Shown here: positions 24,799 to 36,000 of the stretch, in pieces
How positions within the stretch are numbered: the stretch's first letter is position 1
How the letters are laid out: each line of letters starts with the position of its first letter
NCBI GenBank assembly: GCA_023375675.1
Contig: JALQBC010000020.1
Location: 1 to 64,000, forward strand
Source of the DNA: Cytospora piceicola
Taxonomy: Eukaryota > Ascomycota > Sordariomycetes > Diaporthales > Cytosporaceae
Length of the DNA stretch: 64,000 nucleotides
Direction: 5' to 3'
Made by a program: the position numbers and the translations under genes
The notes under the pieces: model-generated
Databases searched by the model: none
Told to the model about the DNA's origin: nothing
Seen by the model: the letters and a program-made list of their open reading frames with translations, nothing else

Positions 24799-25243
24799 TG
24801 ATAAACCCATAACGTATGCCATGAGAAGGAAATGCCCACCCTATCCGCCTAGGATTTTCCCCATGATTTCTAAGCCGTACATCGCCCTGTTCCATTCCCA
24901 GAGAAAGCGCCCGCGAGAGTAATTTCCGAGAGGCTGTTCCATCTGCCGTTTTGTTTGTTGCAGAACCCATACACTCAGAAAAGTAGAGAACGCCCGTTGT
25001 GTCCTCCATGTCCAGTCTGGTTTTTGGTAACGATCGTGCCTGGAGTTTGCCCCACTCCTATCCAGTAGTGTTCATGGCAGTAGCCGTCTTGCATCCCATG
25101 AGGTCCAGGACTCGGAGGTTCAAGTTGGGTGACTTCCTACTCCTTTGGCCTCGGTCGCGTCGTGAGATCGTGCTTTCCAAGGGTTCTCAATGTGTCGTAT
25201 GAATATCGGTTCGGTTCGAAAGCCCATCTTTCAAAAAGACCAA

Positions 25244-26654
25244 CTACCTCTTGGAATCCTCCGGTGACATTTCCCCACTGGCAACCTGGCTGACCGACGA
25301 CGCTGGGCTTCCCTCCCTATCCTTCCCTTCCTTGCCGCAACATTTCACGAGTTTGTGCCTCTAGAAGGTCAAAACCGAGTTAGAAAAACACGCACAGGAC
25401 CTGAAAAGTGTTGGGGCATGCGGGGCACTAAGAGACAAACCTTGAGAGCGTCCTTCCTCGAGAAAGCCTTATCACACCCATCACACGGGAAAGGCTTCAC
25501 GGCCCAATGTATCCTCTTGTGCCTCTTGAGGTCGTGGTTCCGCGTGAACGCCGTCGGGCACTGGTCGCACTGGTGCGGCTTGTCCGGCGTCCTCTGCTGC
25601 GGCTGGAACATCATCCCGCCGAAGTGGCCCCCGTACGCCGTCGCCGCCTGCGGCGGGTAGTGCGACACCAGCGCCATGGGCTGCCCAGGGTTGCCCAGGT
25701 TGTGCATGTACTGGTGCTGCTGCGGGTGGCCCCCGCCGCCGCCCCCTGCACCAGACGCCGAGTAAGGGGACACCCTCCCCGGCCCGCCCGGTGGCGGCTG
25801 CTGCTGGTGCGCGCCTGGGTGTTGTCCTGTGCTTCCGAGCGGTGAGAGCGGCGCTGCCAGGCCTGTCCGCGTCGAGGAGGGCACTGTCGTCGTGGGGAAC
25901 ATGGACGAGATCCCTGGGACGTAAGGCTGCATCGTTCCTGGTGGGGTGGAGAACGTTGACGGTCGGCCAACTGGTGGTGTCGGCCGGGGAGCAAAACCGG
26001 CGGCGGAGTTTTGTCGAAACGGTGGCAATATGCCATTGTTGCTGGCGTGATTGCTGGCTTGGTCGATGGAAAGATGTGACATGCTGGTAGCGGGCGAGGA
26101 GTGGAAAGACGGCAGCGCATCACCTGGTGTCGTCGCCGTGATCGGGGAGATGCTGTTTGCCGTCGTCGACGGCATCGTGCTCACATTGTGGAAGAAGAAA
26201 GGTCCCTGGTTTAATGCACCTGCTGTCCTGGTTCCGTACTGCTGAGGTGAGCGTCCAGACCAGGAATCGTTAGTTCCCCATGTATACCCGGCACTTCCAG
26301 TATGTGATTCTGGAGAGGACCCGCCGTTCAGGCCGATCGGTGATGCTTGGAGGGGCATTGCTGTCCCGTCTGCTACCGAGCGTCCTAAATCAGGAGTCAG
26401 TATGTTCTGCTTGCTGCACCACGAGAAAGAAACAGCGACGAACTATGACCAGAAGCGCCATCGGAGCCAAATAACGAGGCAGTGTTGACTGGGATTGGGG
26501 GAGGTCTACTCGTACTGGGAATATCTGAAGTTGCGTAATGAGGTTGCGGCGGAAGACTCTGGAAGGGCGGCATCATGAGTTGTCTGCTGCTAGAGTCTGG
26601 TCCTTGTCGTGATCCATGGCCATGGCCTAGATGGTCGGTGTGATGGTCCATCAT
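25244..26654 (-). CDS. C2H2 zinc-finger transcription factor
   Basis: Three exons (26654-26450, 26384-25441, 25360-25244) give 421 residues. Introns are 65 and 80 nt. The first uses an unusual GTCATA donor, but frame and a TACTGAC branch point support it. Two zinc fingers lie near the C-terminus. Finger 1 is C-X2-C-X12-H-X3-H at 341-361. Finger 2 starts at Cys369 and Cys372, with His385 encoded after the second intron and Cys390 or Cys391 as likely fourth ligand, making it C2HC. The linker between fingers is KRIHWAVKPF. Residues 1-335 are low-complexity, rich in Ser, Pro, Gln, His and Gly, as in many fungal regulators. It is presumably a nuclear sequence-specific regulator; target genes are unknown. 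No ATG occurs for more than 600 bases upstream of the chosen start on this strand, which fixes the start and suggests a long leader. I could not assign it to a named factor. Confidence 0.85.
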
Positions 26655-29600
26655 CGAAAGAATGCGTCTTGCTTCTGCAGGATATCAGAACACCACGGGG
26701 CTATACTGCAGTGGTTGTGATGATTTCCGGCTCTGGTTGATGGTTTGTCGGAACTGCTGTCGAAGGAGGTAACCAAGTACAGTTATGCCAGTTTCCAGAT
26801 CAGCTTTGGCCTTGAAGTTTTCCCAAAAACTTGGGTCTGTATGTTATGGTCTGAGTGGTGCTTCTATACCACTCCGCTCTCGGTGATGGTAAACAGGATG
26901 CGAAAGGTTGCGTGCTGAGCCTCAGGAATCGAAGATTGAGGTAGGCGTAGAAGAATGGTGAATACGATAGGAAGGTCAGCTGAGGTGCTTGCTCAGATAT
27001 GTGTTTCTGTGTACCAATTCTGATCGATCGTGCTTTCCCAAGTTGAGGTTCTCCGTGTTGGCACAGCCCTGTCGTTTATGTCTTCGTTCAATATCGAACA
27101 GAGTTCAGTTCCCTGCAAATAGGAGTTCTGATGGGTTGGGCTGGAAGGATCCGGGAAGCTTGAAGGGTGGGGACCAGGGAGGTCTTCTAATGGTGAGCCG
27201 TGTCGCACCGAGACCTGCGAGCTGCAAAGCCAGCCGGGTTAAGGCCAGATATTTTTGGCCCGGAGGCTATAGTTTATCCAATGTCTCGTCGTATGGCCTC
27301 AAATGGAACAAGAACGAGATGTAACAAACAAGACAATCGTGGAGATTATCCCAAATACCCAAGATTGTGTCAAGAGGAGAACGAGGTGACTGGTCGGAGA
27401 ACTGGCTTTCAACCTCTCAGATGTGAACTGACTTGTCGTTTCGATTGGGCGAGATGGCAGCGTCTTCTTTCTCTTCCTGAGGATGCCACAGCTCTGTCCC
27501 TTGTGTTAGTTGGGAAGATGGTATGCAGCCTTGATTGATATCTGCTCGTGCTATTATGGGCTGAAAGGAAAGACAACCTCAACACGGTCAGGGTACGCAA
27601 GACGACAAATCAGGTCGCCAAATCAGTTAGATACCCTGGGGAAGTTAGTGTAGCTAAGTGGCTCCGGGATGGATATGTGCTGTGGCGCTCCAGGAAGCCT
27701 CTCCGGACCAGGTTGTGGAATACCACAGTACTGTTTTTCTGTGAGTTAATTGAGTGGACTCTCTCTATGCAGGGGTGCCCACCACCAAGGTAGCCTTTGA
27801 GCCCCCGAAACCAAGCTCCTCCAGGATTGGTCCAGTGATTGTGTACATGTGGTGGACGGAGGGTGGAGGATACTTACAGTATGATTATCCAGCCAGGCAC
27901 ACTGCACACACGCAACCGTATTGCTAAAAAGAACGGCCTCTCCTCACCTGGAGACACACGCCTGGGACAAGGCAGCTGAGCAGTCCAAGAAAATACCCAA
28001 GACGCCGGGCGTTTTCTGGAGATGGGTCATCAAAAGACAGTGCTCATTCTATGATAATATCGCAAGCGGTTCGAATTCTAGGTCGAGTAGTAGACTTCTG
28101 AGGGCCGATTGATGATGACCCCGATACTTGAAGGATGTGGCTCTGTCTGCTATGGATCGATCCTTGATCGGACTGGTGATGACATATGGCTGATAGGTAG
28201 CAGCAGGCTGAAAGAGAGGAGTAGCGACTTGATCTCGACAAATATCATAGACGAGGTGCACTGGTGAGGGATCTTAGCTCGGCTGGGCAGAACCTCCGGG
28301 TTGTCCAAATTGGTCTGTCGCGTGGATGATGAGGAGGTAACTTAAAGGGGAAGCACTTGTGCTTCAAGGAAACCCAAGTGAAGTCACCCCTGGAGGTTGA
28401 GGACGCGCACGAAGTACCAGACCACCCTAAGCAAAACAAGGATGGTGCAATAGGCAGAGCGGCTGCCGGAGTGGACAAGGAAGATGCAGATGCCGACAGC
28501 GTTGAACCCTGTGTTGCGTACGTACAGTACTATGTAGTAGCCAAGGACCAGTCCATCAGACTCCCGTCAAAATATCGAGGGATCTACTGTGTAGTACCTA
28601 GACCCAGGCATTGAGTGAACACGGGCCTCCGCCTTGGGCTTACGTCAACGACATGTGTAGGCTATTTCCAAGGAAATATGTACTTGTTGACAGGCGGCAC
28701 AGAATCCCAGTGGAAAGGAACCTCCAGGCCCTCGACAGTTCCCGCGCACTAGTCACGCCTGGCCCGGATCTGGGCATGTGCTCTGGAACCCAGGAGGGCT
28801 GCGTATCGTACATAGTACCGTACCATGCATTGCAACCTTGTAGTTTAGGGGCAGATATGTCGAAAGGGTGAGGGACAAACATGACCAAGAACTCCCTAGG
28901 TCTGTCCAATGAGGTTAGCAGAACCCCGTTGTCAAAGCTAGTCCAGTCTACCATTGTGTACACAGTACAGGACGGTCAGCTCGCGCGGCTGACTTGACAC
29001 AAAGGGCAATAGTGAATACGGAATACGTTGGTGTCTTCTCGAAGAAAGGAATGGACGGGCTCCAGGCCTTAGCCTAAGACCCGCTCGCGAGGAGAGACGA
29101 GATTTAAGCAAGACACAACACGAGTGCAACCGTACAGAAGACAAGTGGGCAGAGGCGAGAAGACGGGCAGGATGAGGTTAGCAAAAAGTGCTGAAGACTA
29201 GGGCCATTGAGGAAGTTTCTCATTCCCAGAAGGGCTAGAGGCGAACCAAGTCAAGCACCCAGCACCCCTATTTCGCGGGACCCCTGTTTTTCTGCCCGAA
29301 AGAGCATACATGAGGTAGCACTGTGGTAGTCAAGAGGCGCCCCTTGCCCGATGTTCCTGGTCCCATCGCATGCACCAAGTTTCCGGGATGAGCTTAAAAA
29401 AGACCTGGGCTCGGACGCTCGCACTAACTTGCGAATGCCAGCAGTTTGAGCCTACACTGCAGGCATGTGTGTCCGTCAGGACCAAAAATGTTTTAGTGTA
29501 CGAGGGTACGAGCAAATGGTGTCCAAATCGGGGATGCCCGTAAACAATAGTCGTTGACAGACTCGAGATTGAGATGCTCTGCACTTTGAGGTCATACGCG

Positions 29601-31410
29601 CTGTCAAAGAGACCGACTGCTCGGAGATATGTCCTCAAGAGGCAGAATGGTTCGAAACACAGAAGGAAATAAAGAAGAGCCCGAGAGACTTGGCTACCAA
29701 ATACACTGAAATCAGTGGTTCGGCCCCGAGTCTAGTGGCAGTCAGCTTTGAGTTCCGTGCGGCCCTTGCTATGTTTCCCTCCCAGGGCCTTTTGTTGGGC
29801 AGAAATTGCCAGGCTATGTACCGAGTTACTGGGCAGATCCACAACTAACAAGTTGATGCAGATGGTCTGAGATAGACGAACGAAATGGAGTTCGGATCTC
29901 GGGGAATTATCCGGGTAGCGCGACACATACGATGAAGAGCCCTCCGTACTGATCACGGCTATCTCAATATGAGTGCAGAAGATACAGCGCGAGGCTGGTA
30001 TTCCACCTGGAAATATCTCAAATTGAGTTGAAAGGCCAACTTACCGGGGGAGGGGTTTGAGTCTCGAACGAACGCACATATCCAGCAAAACTGAGCTGGA
30101 ATGTGGAAGGGTGGTATTGTCAGTTGAACAGACAAGGGTCAAACCCAAAGCTTCCCCCATGCGGAACAAATTGCCGATGGCAGCCCAATCCCGCATATGA
30201 CAGGGGCCGATTCACAAATCTAGATGAACTCGTCGCATCTTGAGAAGCCGACTTCTGCTTAGCCGGAATCATCTCTCGTAAGTTTTGTAGCCTGTTGTCG
30301 TACCACCAAGTCAACAGCCTGGTGCGATGTGAGAGCGCTGAGTGGTTCGGCCTGCAAATGCAGCTCGAAGAAGTGTCGGATTGGCATATTGATTATGCCG
30401 GACAGATGCCTCCAGCACACGGGGTATTGCAAATAAAATTGGTCCAGGGCGCATTGAAATAATAAAACCACCTGCCAGACAGGCAGTGGGCTGAAGAGCC
30501 GCATGGCAGCGGGGTCAGTTGAAGATGGACAGACGTCAAATTTAGCAGAGCTGCTACGGCAGTGGCTTTGCCGAACGGCGCCTCAAACAATGCTCTCGAA
30601 CGCCTCCAGGCGGCTCCCGCGACCATGGCTGGTAGTTCGTAGCGAGTGATCTGCCACCAGATCTGGCATATCAATCCAAGAAGCATGCTATGAAATGCCA
30701 TGCCATGCCACGCGACGCCATGCCGATGTCTGCCTCCAAGCGGACGAGTACCGAAGGTGTGGCTCCGTGCCTCGTCGTTGACGTTCACAGTGGATCGGGG
30801 CTTTATCTGCCCTGTCAATGGACGCCGTGCAACAAGTTTTCGCGCTGGTCCGTTCCCGCATTGACACAGCGTTATTGCCTTGGCCCCGCGCAGTGCTTCT
30901 GTGAACCCTTGTGCAAACCATGCTGATGACCGTGGAGCACTGTCGTCCAGGCAGGCAGGGAGGCAAGTGTATACTGCGTAGTATGGGCGTGCTCCATTTT
31001 CTGCATCACCAAAGCAAATTCGAAAACAGACCAAGCCGGGTTTCTCATCTCAATCGATACAAGGCCAAAGACTAGAGCACATGATGCGTGGGTCTTTGGT
31101 GATTCAAGAAGCTTGTAAAATAGTGGGAAGGCATCCGCATCTGGCATCGTGCGTCTCAAGTCGCCAGCTGAATGTGTAGTCTTTTTGATTGCAGCAGGAG
31201 ATGGGACGGAAAAAACCTGGAATAGGACTTGTTGCGTGTGGAGCTCGCGCTGCACAGTTAGCTTGTCGTGCTTGGTCTATCGGCAGTCAACAGGGAGAGC
31301 CTGCCTGCCCTGCGACAAGGAGCGTCGGTAGCGCTGCTGCAGCTGCAGGTTTGTGTCTGCATGATGAGATGGATCGAATCTGACCTCGAGATAGGGGATT
31401 CGCAGGGGCA

Positions 31411-33003
31411 TACATACCTACTTAGGTAGATGCGGTATGTACTGTGGTACCTGGGTGTGCGGGTACGGATTGTCATCGTGTACCTAGGTACTGTAGGTAC
31501 GGATTTCTGTCGCCCCGCTTTGTTCGGGTTGACGTGGAGTCCTCCGTCATGGCACGCCTGGGTGGACTGGCAGACTCTTGACTGGTAGACTAGAAAGAAG
31601 AAGAAGACAGGGAAAGATGGAGGTATTGAGGCCAGGAATCCCCTACGGTGTACCTAGGTATGTACTTGGGTAGTATCGGATACGGCGAGGTCCGTGAGAG
31701 GCCTGTTCGGTTTGATCTTGTTGCTTGCTGACGGGCCAGACATGCGAAGGCAAACTCCAAGATGAGACCGATCATATGACGAGAGCAGTCGCTGGACAGT
31801 TGAGAGCATTTGACAGGGTTGGTAATAAAAATACCTCTGATATATGGATGCCTACCTAGGTAAATAGGTAAGCACTGGCATCATTCTCGGTACCTACCTG
31901 GGTAGGTAGGTAGTTGGGATGGATAGGTAGGCAGGTAGGTAGTGTTGTAGAAGATGCAGTGAAGTTGTCAAATTCATGTCAGAACCCTCAGAACCTGGGG
32001 AGATGAAGCGGTGGCTTGCGCGAATGCAGGGATTTGTGGACCCTGGATTTACCTAGGTACTTCTTTCGGTAGGTGTCTGCCCTGTCTCTACCCATCTAGG
32101 TACCTAGGTACTTAAGCACCTAAGTAGGGGAATCCCCTAAGTACCTAGGTAGGTAGGTACCTGGGTGGGTGCCTAGGGACCTAGGTATGTACATAGGAAA
32201 TTTCCAAGGTTCTTTCCGTTCCTCGATGCTCGGTGTTCTTTCCCCACGAAAGCCACAATGGACTAGTGACAAGCCAGCCTCCCTGAACCTTTCCCAAAGC
32301 CATCAAGACTGCGCCTTCCCGTTGGACTCGGGAGATGGGCAGGCGGGCAGGTGGCCGATCCAGGCCGTCGGGCACCCCTGAAGCCCTGGAGCGCTGGAGG
32401 TTCCAAAAGGTTCCAGGGTTACAAGGTTCCAGGGTTCCAGGGTTCCAAGGTTTCAGGGTTCCGGGGTTTCCAAGATTGTTCAAGTACCTTGCCTTGTATG
32501 CACTATCTACTTGAGATATTTACCTAGGTAGATATCTAGGTACCTAATAGCCAAGTACAATAAGTACTGTACGAAAATATCCCGCCACCCGTAAAGCCAG
32601 TACGGATGCAGCAGCTTGCTAACCTTGGTTGGCGGTGCAGGGTACATGTGCATAGACGCATAGACGGGTACGTACTGTCCGTGTAAATACTGGTGGTACC
32701 CTAATCCATGGATTGTTCATACTACCGGAAGGCGTGATGGCCCTCCTTCTCTCCTCGCTGCTTCTGGCGGAAATTAAACTAACGAGGCGACTGACCGACC
32801 GGCTTGGTTCCTTCTTTTTTCTTTCGGGATTTAGTAGCTTCACATACCTTGTCTGCGCATTGGTAGTCTTGATTCATTCGAGATGGATGGATGGGATGGA
32901 TAAATATAGTAACATCTTTTTTATTTGCATTTCTGGTCAAGGGCAATTGCCGGGTGAGGTTACGGGTTGCATCTTTCCTATTAGGTACCTAGGTAGGTAC
33001 CAT
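31411..33003. repeat. Cluster of TACCTAGGTA palindromes
   Basis: Eight exact copies of the 10-bp palindrome lie at 31481, 31651, 31853, 32050, 32101, 32142, 32521 and 32986. Among them are many variants such as GGTAGGTAGGTA and GTACCTGGGTGG. Between 32125 and 32139 a small hairpin (TAGGGGA, one base, TCCCCTA) is inserted between two copies. The whole cluster is non-coding. Confidence 0.9.
32399..32472. repeat. Degenerate GGTTCCAG tandem repeat
   Basis: About eight diverged copies of an 8-9 bp unit GGTTCCAG(G) run head to tail and include the decamer TTCCAAGGTT at 32443. Spacer lengths vary, unlike the exact arrays elsewhere. Confidence 0.8.
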
Positions 33004-36000
33004 ACTATGAGCCGTCATCCCTCAGAAGAGACTAAGATGTCAATAAGTCACCTGGGCAGCTTCATCACATCATTAGCACCAGCGACACGAAGTGACGGGG
33101 TTTCGCAAGATCTCCTTCACTTCTCCTCTTCCAATCCACATCCTCTCTCGCCTCCTTCTCTTATTCTTATTTTCCCTTCACCTCCTCGTCCTGCCCCCTC
33201 CCGTCTCCATGCCGTTACTCCATACGATATAGCCCGTCAGCAGCCTGAAATCTGGGGTGACGATGAGCGACTGTGCACTTGTGGCTTGTGGCGCAACGTT
33301 AAACAAGGTTAAGCACCCGGTGCCACACTGCAAGCCACACACCGGCAATCTGGCTTGTCCAGCTGTCCGGATGCAAGGAGACAGAGAGGAAAATTGGGGC
33401 CCGCGGATGGTACCGACAATCTCTCCCTGAAAAAGGCGGTGCCAATTTCTTGACCCAAGCGTCATTGGTGACGCGAACCATGATTTATGTACTGTAATGT
33501 ACAGTACAAACAATAGCCTCGACGTTCTGTTCCACTTTGTTCCAAGTCCGCAACGGGCCCAACCTCATCAGCTTCGGCTGCTCGCCTTCTCGCCTTCCTG
33601 GATGGACCCGTCCCTTGCAGAGGCCGGACCGCGGCGCGACAAACAAAAGACAAGACAAAACAGGACAAGACAACATGAGTGGGTGATGACTTCCAAGGTT
33701 ACTGTCAGTGCCCGCCCGGGTACCCATCCCTACTACCACTCGTCGGTTGCTCTGCTTCCGGTCTGCACAGCTCTGCCTGATTGGTACTAGGTGGAGGGCG
33801 GTCAGGCAAGCTGTCCACCCGTCAATAGAATGCGAGTATGAAGTCGGTCTCCGAATCCAGCCTTGCCCGTTCGGGATTCATTTACCATGTAGGAAGACTC
33901 GCGCTTGGGCCATGTTACATCCGATGCAATAGCGGATTCCCTCTTCACAACCTTGCATCTCGGCTGCCACCACTGCACCACACCATGCTATGCTGCCATC
34001 AATCCTCCACCATGACAGGTCGACGACCCCAGTCCTTCCTCCCTAGTCTGCCAGACAGCCGTCAGCCAGACAGAGTCGACAGAGTCAATGTGCTGATTCC
34101 TGAGGTGGGCGGACCTTCTTCCGCTGCTGGTCTTCTCATCCTTGTTGAACCTCGTGGCATCTCCTCACAGGGAGCGAGCCCTACGCCAGGTTTGACACAC
34201 TGCAGGCAGAACTGCTGCAGTCGGTGTGTGCACAGGACCAGGGTTGTCACACTATGCATCACTACGCGATTTTCTCCAAATCTGAAAGGCCTCTCGATCC
34301 GATCTGTGCGGGAAACATCTCCCAAACACCTGGCGCCGCCCCCCCCCCCCCGTTCCCCGTCGCCAGGCTAGCCCTGTGCCGGAGCTTCAAGCCCGGAAGC
34401 GCACTGCCTAGACGGTACGTTTGACTGAACCTTCAAGACAAGGTTTGGTCAAGAGAGCAGATGACAGGTGAAGCCTGGGTCAGGAAGACCAAGAAAGAGT
34501 GTGTTGTCACAAGCTCGACAGCCTGGGTTGAATAGGTACCAGTCCTTCTTGTCGCAAAAGCATGCCAACCGGTTAGGCGCACAGGCATCATTGCCAGGTC
34601 GGAACGATCCCCGAGATTGGCCAGACCCAATATTTCCGCTGCAGGTTCTTCTCACCAACTCCCTTAGCTGCCACATCACTGGGAACGACCACCCTCCCCC
34701 TCCTTCTCCATCACGTGGAACCTACCACACCACGGGATGAAAGGGATCTGAAAGCTCGACGGCGGCTGACTTTGCGCAGTAGCGTGTGCAAGATACCGCT
34801 TCTTCTCATGCACTGGAGACAGGATGGCTGTCACCGGCACCACACACTTACCACCACATTGTCAGCCGGTCTGTGATGGGCGAGTCAAGAGGTGCAGGTC
34901 GGCTGCAGAGCTACAGGCCAACTATCTGTGTTGTTGTGCTCGCCTAGAGCGGACCATTCTGGCAAGGACCGAGATTGGTGGACGAGTATGTCTCCATGTC
35001 TCCCAAGTGATATTGCTCCTACCTTCTCCTATTCATTACATACCGGAGAGGGATCTCACAAAAGCGCTCTATGGCAACATACAAGCAAACAAAAAACCAT
35101 GTTGTGCGGAACCCGCGCATGTTGCAACTGTGACTACAAGGGGGTAATGGACCATCAAGGGGGCTGACATGGGATTGTGACGGTCACTTGCCAATCTTCG
35201 AAAATTGGCAATCGACCAGGGATCAACCACCCATCAATTCGATCACTTCGGTCTCTCTGTCCCCAAATACCACCGGGATTATTGCTTGGCCGCCATTCTC
35301 GACAGGCACATCCATATTTCGGGCTTTGATCTCCCCGCAAGGGTTGCACTGTCAAGCTTTCATCTGGCAACCAACTCGGGGTCGAAATAACATCATCGTA
35401 CGGCCTATCGAAGCGCGGAGGCGGACTCGCTTGCTCTGCCGCTATCATACATAGCACAACGGGGCCTTTTGCGCCAATTGACGCTTTTCCCGACCCTCAT
35501 AAGCATTTCTTGGATGGCAGAACCGAGGACCATCTACCGCGCGGCTTCGGGCTTTTCTGGTCGCTTCGACGAACAGCATCGCGTTGGAGGACACAGACTA
35601 CCCACCAACGTTCAATACCCATCTTCTCAATTGGATGATAGCCGGGCAGCTTTGCTGGCTGGCTGGCTGGTCTACCTGCCAGGCCTGCGTGAGTGCTCTA
35701 TCCATTCCCTTCGAGCTTGGTAGATGACATCAGAGCAAGAGGAAGCACATCACACATCATGGTCGTCGAATGCCATCCAGCCATTCAAGCGCCTACCGAC
35801 TGTGGGTACGGAGTTCGGATAGACGGAGATGCTGTTCTCTTTCCCCGCTACATAGAAGGTGGTAAGAACCCCCAACTACATACATACGTACATTTTATTA
35901 TGATTGAGATCCAGCAATCTGGGTTGCAAGATCCCTGTGTCGATCACTTCCTCGGGATCTACCTAGACCCGCCGATGTTCCTCGCCATGCTCATGATGAG

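Larger units (their letters stand above)
15886..25243. other. 9.4-kb gene-poor region
   Basis: No gene can be supported in this stretch between two minus-strand genes. Open frames are short and lack family features. A pair of protein-like minus-strand frames at about 23,040-23,510 is the only part that gave pause. The rightmost kilobase is repeat-rich: a 12-bp tandem array, an inverted-repeat pair, an 11-bp tandem array and a TCC microsatellite. The last may be in the 3' untranslated region of the zinc-finger gene. A run of G lies near 23910. Confidence 0.4.

Noticed and set aside
28384..28566. Hydrophobic 60-codon minus-strand frame that resembled a small membrane protein
   Set aside because: It has no start codon, a stop lies just upstream, and comparison with small proteolipid families such as Pmp3 did not hold up.
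30393..31034. 213-codon minus-strand open frame in the 11.9-kb gap
   Set aside because: Composition is rich in Cys, Trp and His without pattern, and it spans short repeats such as CATGCCATGCCACG; most likely chance.
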